DNA of 64,000 nt from Prevotella sp. (GCA_017443345.1 JAFSNR010000094.1:1-64000), one strand, 5' to 3'. Shown: positions 14,423-23,788, counted from the stretch's first letter. Program-made: numbers and translations. Notes: a model not told the origin generated them from the sequence alone.

Positions 14423-17413
14423 TTATAGCTTGATGCTGACGGGCTTGCCGTTGTATTGTACGAGCTGGCCCTCGGGATTATCGAGGTTGAGGGGCTTGGC
14501 AGCGTCCTTCGAGATGAGGACGACGTTGAACTGGCGGTTCTTCAGCATGCCAGCGAACTGCCCCTTGCGGGCACCGAAGCTGACGGTACGAGAAGCATCG
14601 TCGTAGGTGATGTCGATGGTGGCATACTTGCCCTTCTCGTAGTTGTAGTTGGTACCCTCGTCTTCGTAGAGTTGGAACTCGCCGTTCGCGCCCGCGTATA
14701 TATAAAGATGTATCAGCTCAGCGGGTTTCTCGTCGCTCCACTCCATCTCAGGACCGAACGGAATGATGGCACCCTCGCGAACGAAGACGGGAATCTGCTC
14801 GTAAGGAGCATCAACGATAAGGTTCTGACCTCCTTCTACATACTCGTTGGTATAGAGGTTATACCAGCCACTCTGCCCGGGGAAGTAGACGCTGCGGTTG
14901 CGAGCCTTGTAATAGCCTACAGGACAAGCCATCAGCGCAGGACCGAACATCCACTGGTTGCCGATGTTCTCCACCTCCTTGTCGCCATTGAAGTCCATCA
15001 CCAACGGACGCATCAGGGTGTAGTCCTTGAAGTGAGCCCAGCCTGCCATCGAGTAGAGGTAAGGCATGAGGCGATAACGAAGACGATCGTAGTAAACAAA
15101 CGACTTATAAGCAGGATGCTCATCGGGAGCGATGTTCCATATCTCGCGCAATGGCCACTGACCATGAGAGCGGAAGAGAGGAATGAAGGTTCCGAACTGG
15201 TTCCAACGGGTCTGCAGCTCACGCCACTCCTTCAGGTCCTCGTTCTCAACACCACTCTTGTCATACAATCCCTGAGCAGCCATATAACGGTTCTCAACGC
15301 AGAAGCCGCCCTGGTCCATACCCCAGAAGGGAATACCCGAAATCGAATAGTTTAAACCTGCCGTCATCTGAGCGCGCATATCCTCCCAACGGGTACCGAT
15401 ATCACCACTCCATGTGGCAGTAGAGAAGCGCTGTTCGCCAGCGAATCCGCTACGAGTGAGCAGAAACACGCGAGGCTCGTTCATCTTGCCCTTCCATACG
15501 GAGCGCTGACCATTATAGATGGCATCAGCGTTGACTGTAGAATAGGCATTGAAGTACTCGGTTGAAGTACCTAAGGCTGTAGGGCCAGAGAGGGCCTTGC
15601 GATACCACATCGGTGTACAGTCGCGTACATTGGGCTCTGAAGCATCCATCCACCAGGCATCGACACCAGCGATACCATCGTGGTTGTACTTGGTATAGAG
15701 GTTCTCGTCCATCTGGCGCCAGAACATTTTGCGTGCACCAGCATCATAGGCATCATAGAAACCATTCTTATAGCCAGGACCTACCCAGTCGTGGATATCG
15801 TCCGTAGGACTCTGCACATACATCCACCCCTTGGCGTCGAGTTCTTTGTAGTTATCCGTATTGCAATAGAACTTAGGCCATACGGAGATCATGAAGCGAC
15901 CATGCATCTTATGAACATTGTCGAGCATCTGCTGGGGATTGGGATAGCGCGACTCCTCGAACTTGTGGCTGCCCCACTGATCCTCGGGCCAGTAGTTCCA
16001 GTCCTGTACGATATTGTCGACGGGGATATGACGCTTACGGAACTCAGCGAGGGTGCCCTCGATCTCATCCTGCGTCTGATAGCGCTCACGACTCTGCCAG
16101 AAACCCAGCACCCATTTCGGATAGAGGCTGGCCTTACCCGTCAATGTGCGATAACCGGAAACAACCTGATCGAGATTCTCGCCAGCGATGAAATAATAGT
16201 CCATATCCTTGGCCATCTCGCTCCAAACGCTCAACTTGCCACGTTCCTCAGCACTACGGGGCTCAGAGACGCGCAAGCCACAATAAGCCTCACCGCCATC
16301 AGGACGCCACTCGATGCGCAACTGCACACGACGGCCCTTCTGCAACTCGGTAGAGAACTTATAGGTGTTGGGGTTCCAAGCCGTTCGCCAACGCTCGGGA
16401 ACAACCTCCTTACCATCGATATATACCTTTACATAGCCTGAATAATAGAGCACAAACTGATAGAGCTGTGTCTTTCCTTTGCACTTGCCACAGCACTCGG
16501 GCTCGATGAATCCTTCGTAGGTGACGTTGGCACCCATCAGGTTGATGCCCTGTGGGAAGTTCTTGATACCTCCATTATCCGTCTTCAGGGCAATATCCGA
16601 CTTCGCGGGCGTACCATATTCATAATAGATAGAGTCCTCGTCGCGCACAAGCTTCTTGCCCTTGGCGTCGATATAGGTTCCCGTCAGATGTCCCTCCTTG
16701 CCATTCCTGTCGTAAAGCTTAAAGGCACGGTTCAGTTGGAGGTAGTCGTTGGGATTGCCAAAACGGCAGTAGCTGTATGAATCCCAAAGCAGTCCATAGT
16801 TCTTATTCGACAATACGAAGGGAATGCTGACCTTCGTGTTATACTGGAACAGATCCTCGTTCTTACCCTTCATATTGAACTCCTCGCTCTGGTGCTGACC
16901 CAGACCATAGAAAGCCTCATCGTCGGGCGAGTCGAACTTCATCTGCCAGGAAAGGCCATGCTTCTGCTCCTCGGGCACTGTATAGCCGTTACGCATACCA
17001 AGTTCGCGCTCGGGCACCGTAAAGTCCCAGAACTTCTTGCCGTCCTTGGCCTCCTTCAACAGCTGATTGCCATTGGCATCAAAGAATGTTACCTCACCAT
17101 TGGCCTTCGCGACTACTGCCTTCACGTTCTTGGCCTTGACCACCACATTGTCGCCTTCATCGCTGACCGTGTATGAGCCCTTGGCAGGAGCCGTCTGAGG
17201 CACGATCATCAAGGAAGCAGGCTTCTCGGGCAGCGCATCCTTCGACGTAGCACGCACGCGGATAATGTTGTCGTTCATCACCTCCAGACGAATCACCTTC
17301 GCCTCTCCGCCATCAGGACGGATAGTCACATTGTTACCACTGGTCTGCACCTCTGTAGCCATCGCCATTCCAACCATCAGCAGGGCAGACACCATCATAC
17401 AAATTCTCTTCAT
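14423..17413 (-). CDS. GH31 alpha-xylosidase with PA14 insert, secreted
   Basis: The product is 996 aa. It has a signal peptide (to about residue 19), an N-terminal beta-sandwich, an inserted PA14-like domain (about 240-390, including LYYSGYVKVYIDG and LRIEWRPDGGEAYCGL), a GH31 barrel and C-terminal beta domains. The nucleophile is D590 in DAWWMDASEP and the acid/base is D671 in TWSGDIGTRW. The PA14 insertion and length match the xyloglucan alpha-xylosidases of the Cellvibrio Xyl31A / Bacteroides ovatus BoGH31A type, which act on long xylogluco-oligosaccharides. It is the second gene of an operon, 24 bp after the propeller sensor gene. Confidence 0.9.
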   Translation of the reverse strand: MKRICMMVSALLMVGMAMATEVQTSGNNVTIRPDGGEAKVIRLEVMNDNIIRVRATSKDALPEKPASLMIVPQTAPAKGSYTVSDEGDNVVVKAKNVKAVVAKANGEVTFFDANGNQLLKEAKDGKKFWDFTVPERELGMRNGYTVPEEQKHGLSWQMKFDSPDDEAFYGLGQHQSEEFNMKGKNEDLFQYNTKVSIPFVLSNKNYGLLWDSYSYCRFGNPNDYLQLNRAFKLYDRNGKEGHLTGTYIDAKGKKLVRDEDSIYYEYGTPAKSDIALKTDNGGIKNFPQGINLMGANVTYEGFIEPECCGKCKGKTQLYQFVLYYSGYVKVYIDGKEVVPERWRTAWNPNTYKFSTELQKGRRVQLRIEWRPDGGEAYCGLRVSEPRSAEERGKLSVWSEMAKDMDYYFIAGENLDQVVSGYRTLTGKASLYPKWVLGFWQSRERYQTQDEIEGTLAEFRKRHIPVDNIVQDWNYWPEDQWGSHKFEESRYPNPQQMLDNVHKMHGRFMISVWPKFYCNTDNYKELDAKGWMYVQSPTDDIHDWVGPGYKNGFYDAYDAGARKMFWRQMDENLYTKYNHDGIAGVDAWWMDASEPNVRDCTPMWYRKALSGPTALGTSTEYFNAYSTVNADAIYNGQRSVWKGKMNEPRVFLLTRSGFAGEQRFSTATWSGDIGTRWEDMRAQMTAGLNYSISGIPFWGMDQGGFCVENRYMAAQGLYDKSGVENEDLKEWRELQTRWNQFGTFIPLFRSHGQWPLREIWNIAPDEHPAYKSFVYYDRLRYRLMPYLYSMAGWAHFKDYTLMRPLVMDFNGDKEVENIGNQWMFGPALMACPVGYYKARNRSVYFPGQSGWYNLYTNEYVEGGQNLIVDAPYEQIPVFVREGAIIPFGPEMEWSDEKPAELIHLYIYAGANGEFQLYEDEGTNYNYEKGKYATIDITYDDASRTVSFGARKGQFAGMLKNRQFNVVLISKDAAKPLNLDNPEGQLVQYNGKPVSIKL

Positions 17414-17437
17414 ACTTTGATTATTTTGTTATCGTTA

Positions 17438-20400
17438 TTATTCCTGATCATCGTCCATGAGGACAGCCTCCTCGATCTCTTCAGCCTGTTCGAGTGGAAG
17501 CGTGATGGTAAAGACGGAACCACCACCCGGATTATTGTCGCCTGTCACCGTACCGCCATGAGCGGCCACGATATCCTTCACGATATGCAGACAAACGCCC
17601 GGATCATCGTCGCTGACAACAGGGTCGAACATGTGGGCCTTGGCCTCCTCGGGCAGGCCTATGCCATTGTCCGAGATGCGGATGGTGCCATGATTGGGCG
17701 TCTTGTCGACGAGCACCTTGATGCGACAGTCGCTGGGCGAGAACATCACCGAATTGTTGAGCAGGATCTGAATGGCCTGTCCCAGCATGTCGTGGTCGAA
17801 AGGTATCACGAGGTCAGAGGCCAGCGGGAAGAAGGTGAACTTCAGGCGCTTGCCCTCAGGGGCCTTGAACTGGGCGCACTGTTCCTTCATGAACTCCTGC
17901 AGGTCGCCTGGCGTCTTGTTCAGCGAACCGACCTCCCATTCCGGTTGCTGGGGCTGAACAGGTTGTTTGGGCTGCTCAGAAGCCGCATTGGCAGCACCGC
18001 TGTTCATCAGCTGAGCCTTCATCTCGTTCATCCACTGTTTCTTCATCACCTCCATACGCAGGCGCTCACGCTCCAATTGGTCAGCCTGGCGCTTCATGAA
18101 CCAACGACGCCAGAGGTAGATGCCTCCAGCCACACAGCAGAGGAAGAGCAGCAGGATCCAACGGTTGCGCAGCAGCGGAGGCGTGATCGTAATCTTCAGG
18201 ACGGCCTCGTTCTGACCCATCGTACCATCCTCATTGAGCATGCGCACATGCAGGATATAACTGCCATGATGGAGCGACATATAGGTGATGTTGGGGTCCT
18301 GCTCCTCAGTCTTGATCCAACGGTCGCTGAAGCCTTCGAGCATATAGACGAAGCGCGAGGGGTTATGGATTTCACCCTTATCGGTGGCGAGCTGGATGGT
18401 GAACTGATTCTCGTAATGGCGCAGCACAAGCTCATCACTCTCGTTGAGGGCTTTTTCGAGGATGACGCGACCATCGTACTCCTCACCCACACCCATCTCC
18501 TGTCCGAAGAGTTTCAGACCACTGAAGATCGGTTTCTCTGTATTGTCGACATTGGCCACCAGCTTCGGATTGATGACATCGACGCCAGCCAGTCCGCCCA
18601 CGAGGATCAGGCCATCCTTCGTACGGCAGACTGAACGCTGGTTGTAGGGACCCTGCTGGAGTCCGTCCTTGCTGCTGAAGCTGCGCACGGTGAACGACCA
18701 TTCACCATCGTCCTCCAACTTGGGAACGATATTCGAGATACCATGTTCGGTGACAACCCAGATGTTATGCAGGTCGTCCTCGATGAGACCAACGACACTG
18801 GAACCGAAAAGGCCGCTGTTCATATCGAGCATCGTCTGATGCTTGGTCTTCGGATTGACAATACAACAGCCAGCTGTCGAACCGTGCCAGATGAGTCCAC
18901 GACTATCTTCAATGACACAGGTGGTGGACCCCATCGCTGCCGGCTGACCAGGAATGGCAGGGATCGTGATATTGGCAATCTTGCCACTGACGGGGTTGAT
19001 GAGCGAATAGAACTGCGAGTGGCCAATCATCAGCCAACCCTTCTTGATCCACGATGCCTGGGTCATGAAGTTCTCGGGCAGATTGGAGTTATAGGAATTA
19101 TAGGTCTTGAACTTGCCCGTCTTCACGTTGAGACGCTGCACACCACTACCCAGGGTACCAATCCAGATGTCGCCCCACTTATCCTCAGTGACTGACCACA
19201 CATTATTGTTCAACAACGCCCCTTCCGCATTCGACGCCAGATAGTTCTGGACATGGCCGTTGGCAATATGGATCAGACCACCGTTATAGGTACCGAACCA
19301 CACAGAACCATCTTTGGCAGTGCACGATGCCACCATGATGTCGGAGTGGAAACCGCTATGGGCCTTGTCGTAGATTTCGGACTCTCCCGTCTGGGGATTG
19401 TATTTGATGACACCACGATTGTCGGTACCCAACCAGTAGTTGCCCTGGAGGTCCTCTGTCGTCGTATTGATATCACCCAGTTCCAAGGTCTTGAAACCAA
19501 CCATCTTCTCGATATACTGGTTGACACCGTTACGATAGGTGGCAATCCACATACTGCCGTTCTTGTCGAGCAACAAGTGTTTGGCCGTGTTCTCACTGAG
19601 CGACGTGGTATCGAACTTGTTGTTCAGGAACTGCTTCACCTCCTTGCTCTGAGGGTCGATCACGAACAAGCCTTGATGGTCGGTGACAACCCAGATCCAC
19701 CCACGTCTGTCCATGCAGACATCCCAGATCTGAAGAGGATCAGGAAGCGGAGGAACGCCCAACGACGCCAGATATGAATTCAGAGAGTTGTGCCAGTGCT
19801 TGGTCTTCTGGTCGAAGATGAACAGATGGGTGGAAACCACCCAGATATTGCTGTGTTTGTCCACATATATGTTATAAGCCTGATCGGGATCGCCACCATT
19901 GTTTTTCACGTAGCTGTCCTTCCACATCACCTTTCCCTTCTTGCCGTCGAGGGCCATCATCTCACCGTTGCTGGAAACGATAAGCACCTTCTCACCATCA
20001 TCGCCAAACGAGGACAGCCAGAACTCCTTAGGGATTTCGTTCTCGCCATAGCCATATTTGATCAGCGTCAGATTCTCGGTCTTGGGATCCAGGCAATACA
20101 TACCCTCATCGTAGGTCTTCACCCAAAAACGTTTCTTGGAGTCGATGTAAAAACGGTCGACACCGCCCTTGATACCCATCTTCGCCAATTCTGTCGAAGG
20201 ATTGCGGTTGACGCGCTCTGTCACAGGATCGAAGATACTGAAGTTCATACCCTGCCTCAGCCAGAGGCGACCCTTATGGTCCTCCCAGATCAGATCCACA
20301 TAGTTGTTGCGCAACGTGGTCGTATCATTCGGATCGTTATAATAGGTACGAAAACGGTAGCCATCATAACGGTTCAGACCATATGACGTACCAATCCAGA

Positions 20401-20557
20401 TGATACCCTTAGAGTCTTGGAAGAGATAGTTGATCTGCGAGTTAGACAGACCATCGCGCGTATCCAGACGACGGAATCTCATTTCGGGAATGACCGTCGA
20501 TACTGCATTTGCACTCAGGCAGAACAGGAGCAATATTGCTGACAAAAAATGCTTCAT
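17438..20557 (-). CDS. Propeller-type sensor with degenerate kinase module
   Basis: The product is 1039 aa. A signal peptide precedes a periplasmic two-component-regulator beta-propeller (repeats such as GLSNSQINYLFQDSKGIIWIGT, WEDHKGRLWL) and a Y_Y_Y domain (about 700-795), one transmembrane helix (about 801-818), a helical segment and an ATPase-like domain (N box LLNNS near 934, G1 DNGIGLP at 963). In place of the HisKA motif there is MEVMKKQWMNEMKAQ and then a Pro/Gln-rich linker, with no phospho-acceptor histidine in the usual context. The G2 box is weakened (PGVCLHIVKD). The receiver and AraC domains of hybrid two-component systems are absent; the protein ends in an acidic tail. It is co-transcribed with a GH31 and probably regulates or senses xyloglucan fragments by a non-standard route. 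Confidence 0.8.
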   Translation of the reverse strand: MKHFLSAILLLFCLSANAVSTVIPEMRFRRLDTRDGLSNSQINYLFQDSKGIIWIGTSYGLNRYDGYRFRTYYNDPNDTTTLRNNYVDLIWEDHKGRLWLRQGMNFSIFDPVTERVNRNPSTELAKMGIKGGVDRFYIDSKKRFWVKTYDEGMYCLDPKTENLTLIKYGYGENEIPKEFWLSSFGDDGEKVLIVSSNGEMMALDGKKGKVMWKDSYVKNNGGDPDQAYNIYVDKHSNIWVVSTHLFIFDQKTKHWHNSLNSYLASLGVPPLPDPLQIWDVCMDRRGWIWVVTDHQGLFVIDPQSKEVKQFLNNKFDTTSLSENTAKHLLLDKNGSMWIATYRNGVNQYIEKMVGFKTLELGDINTTTEDLQGNYWLGTDNRGVIKYNPQTGESEIYDKAHSGFHSDIMVASCTAKDGSVWFGTYNGGLIHIANGHVQNYLASNAEGALLNNNVWSVTEDKWGDIWIGTLGSGVQRLNVKTGKFKTYNSYNSNLPENFMTQASWIKKGWLMIGHSQFYSLINPVSGKIANITIPAIPGQPAAMGSTTCVIEDSRGLIWHGSTAGCCIVNPKTKHQTMLDMNSGLFGSSVVGLIEDDLHNIWVVTEHGISNIVPKLEDDGEWSFTVRSFSSKDGLQQGPYNQRSVCRTKDGLILVGGLAGVDVINPKLVANVDNTEKPIFSGLKLFGQEMGVGEEYDGRVILEKALNESDELVLRHYENQFTIQLATDKGEIHNPSRFVYMLEGFSDRWIKTEEQDPNITYMSLHHGSYILHVRMLNEDGTMGQNEAVLKITITPPLLRNRWILLLFLCCVAGGIYLWRRWFMKRQADQLERERLRMEVMKKQWMNEMKAQLMNSGAANAASEQPKQPVQPQQPEWEVGSLNKTPGDLQEFMKEQCAQFKAPEGKRLKFTFFPLASDLVIPFDHDMLGQAIQILLNNSVMFSPSDCRIKVLVDKTPNHGTIRISDNGIGLPEEAKAHMFDPVVSDDDPGVCLHIVKDIVAAHGGTVTGDNNPGGGSVFTITLPLEQAEEIEEAVLMDDDQE

Positions 20558-20594
20558 AGAGTTATTGGCAGTTTAGAAAGTCCATATTTCGCTA

Positions 20595-20602
20595 CAAATT
20601 TA
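20595..20602 (-). promoter_or_regulatory. Promoter -7 element TAAATTTG
   Basis: TAAATTTG on the minus strand, about 37 bp before the sensor ATG at 20557; divergent from the metal ATPase promoter. Confidence 0.55.
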
Positions 20603-20669
20603 GACATTTTCTGCGATATAAACAAATATTCAGCCAAAAATTTGCAACTTAGTTGCGAAACTATCACCG

Positions 20670-20677
20670 TAACTTTG
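20670..20677 (+). promoter_or_regulatory. Promoter -7 element TAACTTTG
   Basis: TAACTTTGCACCC lies 44 bp before the ATPase ATG at 20722. A TTTG at 20641-20644 is somewhat far for the -33 box. Confidence 0.6.
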
Positions 20678-20693
20678 CACCCGGAAAGGAAAA

Positions 20694-20720
20694 AAAAGTG
20701 AAAAGTTTAAAGTTTATAGT
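20694..20720. repeat. Short repeat, GTGAAAAGTTTAAAGTTTATAG type
   Basis: A GTGAAAAG unit joined to AGTTTA units just before the ATPase start; member of the dispersed short tandem repeat family. Confidence 0.5.
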
Positions 20721-20721
20721 T

Positions 20722-22671
20722 ATGGCACATCAACACGAACATCATCATGAGTGCTGCGAGCACGAGCATGAGCACGAACACCATCACGAGCATTCTCTGA
20801 AGGAGCAGCTCCAGCTTATTGTCGCCACTATCGTACTGCTGATTGCAGCGGTTCTCATCGAGAAGAATACCGACCTGCCTCAGTGGCAGCTGCTGCTGGT
20901 TTATCTCGTTCCCTATCTGCTCATCGGGCACGACACGTTGAAGGAGGCCATTGAGGGCCTGCTCCACGGAGATGCATTCAATGAGCATTTTCTCATGTCG
21001 ATAGCCACCATCGGAGCCCTCTGCATCGGATTCCTGCCTGGTGCTGAATCAGAGTTTCCTGAGGCTGTCTTCGTGATGCTCTTCTTCCAGGTGGGTGAGC
21101 TCTTCGAGGGGTATGCTGAAGGCAAGAGTCGCGACAGCATCGCTCACCTGATGGATATCCGCCCTGACATCGCGCATATAGAGGTTAGGGGTGAGAGGTT
21201 AGAGGTTAGAGATATCAATCCAGAGGATGTGGAGGTAGGAACTGTGATTGTGATCCGTCCAGGCGAGAAAGTTCCACTCGACGGCATGATCATCGAGGGC
21301 AGTACCTCACTGAACACAGTGGCACTCACGGGCGAGACCATGCCTCGCGAAGTGGCTGAGGACGACGAAGTTATCTCGGGCTGTGTCAACCTCTCAGGCG
21401 TCATCAGGGTGCGCGTCACCAAAACTTTCGGGGAGAGTACCGTCTCGAAGATCCTGAATCTCGTGGAAAACGCCAGCGAACACAAGTCGAAAAGCGAAGC
21501 CTTCATCACCCGCTTTGCCCGCATCTACACCCCTGTGGTAGTCATTGCCGCCATCGCCCTGGCCATCATCCCCACCCTCTTGGGCGGTTCACTGGTCACA
21601 TGGCTCTATCGCGCCCTCATGTTCCTGGTTGTCAGCTGTCCCTGTGCACTGGTCATCAGCGTACCCCTCACTTTCTTCGGAGGTATCGGAGGCGCCTCAC
21701 GTAAGGGCATCCTTATCAAGGGTTCCAACTATATGGACATCCTCGCCAAGGTGGGTACGGTAGTCTTCGACAAGACAGGCACCCTGACCCACGGACAATT
21801 TGCTGTAGAAGCCGTTCATCCCGAGCGTTACAGCGAGCATCATCTGCTGCACCTCGCAGCCCACGTAGAGCACTTCTCCACCCACCCCATCGGTGCTGCA
21901 CTGAGAGACGCTTTCCCAGAGGAAGCGACTGATGGCTGTCACGTCAGCGATGTGGAGGAGATTGCCGGTCAGGGTATCCGTGCGAAGGTGGGCGAACAGA
22001 TCGTCTGTGTGGGTAATCCGAAGATGATGAATGCCATCGGAGCCAAGTGGCATGACTGCCATCATGTGGGTACCATTATCCATGTAGCCATCGACGGAGA
22101 ATATGCAGGACACATCGTCATCAACGACAAGATCAAGGACGACAGCGCCCAAGCCATTGCCCAACTCAAGCAACAGGGAGTCGAGAAGACGGTCATGCTG
22201 ACAGGCGACCGTGAGGAAGTAGGGCATCATGTGGCCCAACAACTCGCGCTCGACGAATATCACGCAGAGCTGTTGCCTGCTGATAAAGTGTCGCATGTGG
22301 AACGTCTGCTCAGCGAAAAGGCAGCAGACAGACAGCTTGCGTTCGTGGGTGACGGTATCAACGACGCCCCCGTCCTGGCACGTGCTGACGTAGGTATCGC
22401 GATGGGAGGTCTTGGCAGTGATGCTGCCATCGAGGCTGCTGACGTGGTGCTGATGGACGATCAGCCCTCAAAGGTGGCTCTGGCTATCCGCATCGCCCGC
22501 AACACCATAGCCATCGCACGTCAGAACGTCGTTTTCGCCATCGCTGTCAAGGTGGCCGTCCTCCTGCTCGCCACGATTGGCATCGCCACGATGTGGCTGG
22601 CTGTTTTCGCTGATGTAGGCGTGACCGTTCTGGCTGTTCTGAATGCCATGAGAGCCCTACGCACTGCGTAG
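20722..22671 (+). CDS. P1B-type heavy-metal ATPase, His-rich N-terminus
   Basis: The product is 649 aa. The N-terminus (residues 3-24) is almost all His and Glu with a CC pair, and there is no HMA/CXXC domain. Then come transmembrane helices, the A domain (TGE at 204-206), the metal-site helix with CPC (306-308), the phosphorylation motif DKTGTLT (D350), the HP motif (FSTHP) and GDGINDAPVL. The family exports Zn2+, Cd2+ or Pb2+ across the inner membrane using ATP. The start at 20722 is fixed by the His-rich segment and the promoter. Residues 154-163 (EVRGERLEVR) before the A domain are encoded by a tandem repeat that seems to have been inserted in frame. Confidence 0.9.
   Translation: MAHQHEHHHECCEHEHEHEHHHEHSLKEQLQLIVATIVLLIAAVLIEKNTDLPQWQLLLVYLVPYLLIGHDTLKEAIEGLLHGDAFNEHFLMSIATIGALCIGFLPGAESEFPEAVFVMLFFQVGELFEGYAEGKSRDSIAHLMDIRPDIAHIEVRGERLEVRDINPEDVEVGTVIVIRPGEKVPLDGMIIEGSTSLNTVALTGETMPREVAEDDEVISGCVNLSGVIRVRVTKTFGESTVSKILNLVENASEHKSKSEAFITRFARIYTPVVVIAAIALAIIPTLLGGSLVTWLYRALMFLVVSCPCALVISVPLTFFGGIGGASRKGILIKGSNYMDILAKVGTVVFDKTGTLTHGQFAVEAVHPERYSEHHLLHLAAHVEHFSTHPIGAALRDAFPEEATDGCHVSDVEEIAGQGIRAKVGEQIVCVGNPKMMNAIGAKWHDCHHVGTIIHVAIDGEYAGHIVINDKIKDDSAQAIAQLKQQGVEKTVMLTGDREEVGHHVAQQLALDEYHAELLPADKVSHVERLLSEKAADRQLAFVGDGINDAPVLARADVGIAMGGLGSDAAIEAADVVLMDDQPSKVALAIRIARNTIAIARQNVVFAIAVKVAVLLLATIGIATMWLAVFADVGVTVLAVLNAMRALRTA
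21181..21213. repeat. In-frame tandem repeat in the ATPase gene
   Basis: GAGGTTAGGGGTGAGAGGTTAGAGGTTAGAG: units of GAGGTTA/GGGTGA encode EVRGERLEVR at the start of the A domain. It matches the dispersed family and keeps the reading frame. Confidence 0.65.
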
Positions 22672-22682
22672 AGCTCTCTCAT
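22648..22682 (+). terminator. Possible terminator hairpin at the ATPase 3' end
   Basis: ATGAGAG...CTACGC pairs with GCGTAG...CTCTCAT across the stop codon (22669-22671). It is followed by CATTTTGATT, a weak T tract, so termination is likely but not certain. Confidence 0.45.
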
Positions 22683-22702
22683 CATTTTGATTAAGGATTC
22701 AC

Positions 22703-23722
22703 TTATTTCTTAGCGCTCGTCTCTCGGATTACCACTTTCTGAGGGACGATCTTCTTGTAGATTTTCGAATCGCCATTGATATTCTTCAACAACAGCTGGC
22801 ACGACTGCACGCCCATCTCATAGGACTGATCCTCGATGGCAGACATCTTGGGGGTCACATATTTCGCATGTACATCGTCCGTAAAGCCAATCAGAGCCAC
22901 ATCTCCAGGAATCTCCAATCCCTTCTGCTTGATGGCTGTAAATGCAGCAAAGGTGATGATATCGTTAAAGGCCAGGATAGCATCAGGCGGATTCTCCATC
23001 TCCAGCAGTTTCGTTGCAGCCTCCAAGGCCCATTCATAGTCAATCTTCTCACAAACCACCAGCTCGCGCTCGATGGGTATACGGTTCTCCTTCAATGCCT
23101 CCAGATAACCATGTTTACGACGTTTCACCATGTCCAGATGGTTAGGTCCTCCTATGAAGGCGATGCGTCGACTGCCTGTGTCGATCAGGTGTTGCGTTGC
23201 CTCCTGAGCAGCCACGTCGCCATTGGCCATCACACAAGAGAATTTCTCCGAAAGACAGGTTCGTCCGAAAAACACCAGTGGGATTCCCATGTTCGAGATT
23301 TCCTCGAAGTGACTATAGTCAGTCGTATCCTGCGCCAGACAAGCGATGATACCTTCCACATGTAAACTGATGAAATTGTCGATGGCCTTCACTTCAGCCT
23401 CACTATTCTCGTGGGTGTTCGCACTGATAATGGAGTAACCAGCCTTACGCGCCTCTTCCTCGATACCATCGAGCACGGCTGAATAATAATGAGTCACCAG
23501 ATTCGGTACTACCACACCTATGACTCGCGGAGCCTCCTTACGTAAACTCTGAGCAAATGGGTTTGGTCGGTAATTAAGTCGTTTTGCCAGTTCCTTGACT
23601 TTTGCCTGCATCTCGAGTCCAATCTCGGGGGAGCTTCTCAGTGCACGACTGACAGTCGCGATACTGACTCCCAATTCCTTGGCGAGATCCTTCAACGATG
23701 TTCTGCGTCTTTGATTTGCCAT
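22703..23722 (-). CDS. LacI-family transcriptional regulator
   Basis: The product is 339 aa. The N-terminal helix-turn-helix is SLKDLAKELGVSIATVSRAL, followed by the hinge helix NPFAQSLRKE and a periplasmic-binding-like sugar domain (about 65-335). It should bind a palindromic operator and release or grip it on binding a sugar or sugar phosphate. Neighbours do not reveal the ligand: the metal ATPase is convergent and the region upstream holds a candidate small RNA. A cre-like palindrome (23777-23788) just upstream of its own promoter suggests autoregulation. Confidence 0.9.
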   Translation of the reverse strand: MANQRRRTSLKDLAKELGVSIATVSRALRSSPEIGLEMQAKVKELAKRLNYRPNPFAQSLRKEAPRVIGVVVPNLVTHYYSAVLDGIEEEARKAGYSIISANTHENSEAEVKAIDNFISLHVEGIIACLAQDTTDYSHFEEISNMGIPLVFFGRTCLSEKFSCVMANGDVAAQEATQHLIDTGSRRIAFIGGPNHLDMVKRRKHGYLEALKENRIPIERELVVCEKIDYEWALEAATKLLEMENPPDAILAFNDIITFAAFTAIKQKGLEIPGDVALIGFTDDVHAKYVTPKMSAIEDQSYEMGVQSCQLLLKNINGDSKIYKKIVPQKVVIRETSAKK

Positions 23723-23749
23723 GAAAGTCGATCATTTAGTTAGACGCTG

Positions 23750-23757
23750 CAAAGATA
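23750..23757 (-). promoter_or_regulatory. Promoter -7 element TATCTTTG of the LacI-type gene
   Basis: TATCTTTGCAGCG on the minus strand, about 27 bp before the ATG at 23722. Confidence 0.6.
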
Positions 23758-23776
23758 CATATATTTTTCGAAAGTC

Positions 23777-23788
23777 GCAAACGTTTAC
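23777..23788. promoter_or_regulatory. Possible LacI-family operator GCAAACGTTTAC
   Basis: The core AAACGTTT is a perfect palindrome and the 12-mer resembles the operators of LacI/CcpA-type regulators. It lies 20-31 bp upstream of the -7 box of the regulator gene, where a bound repressor could block transcription. Confidence 0.45.

Noticed and set aside
17417..18634. 405-aa plus-strand frame opposite the propeller sensor
   Set aside because: Its composition is that of antisense reading of a real gene, with no promoter or motif.
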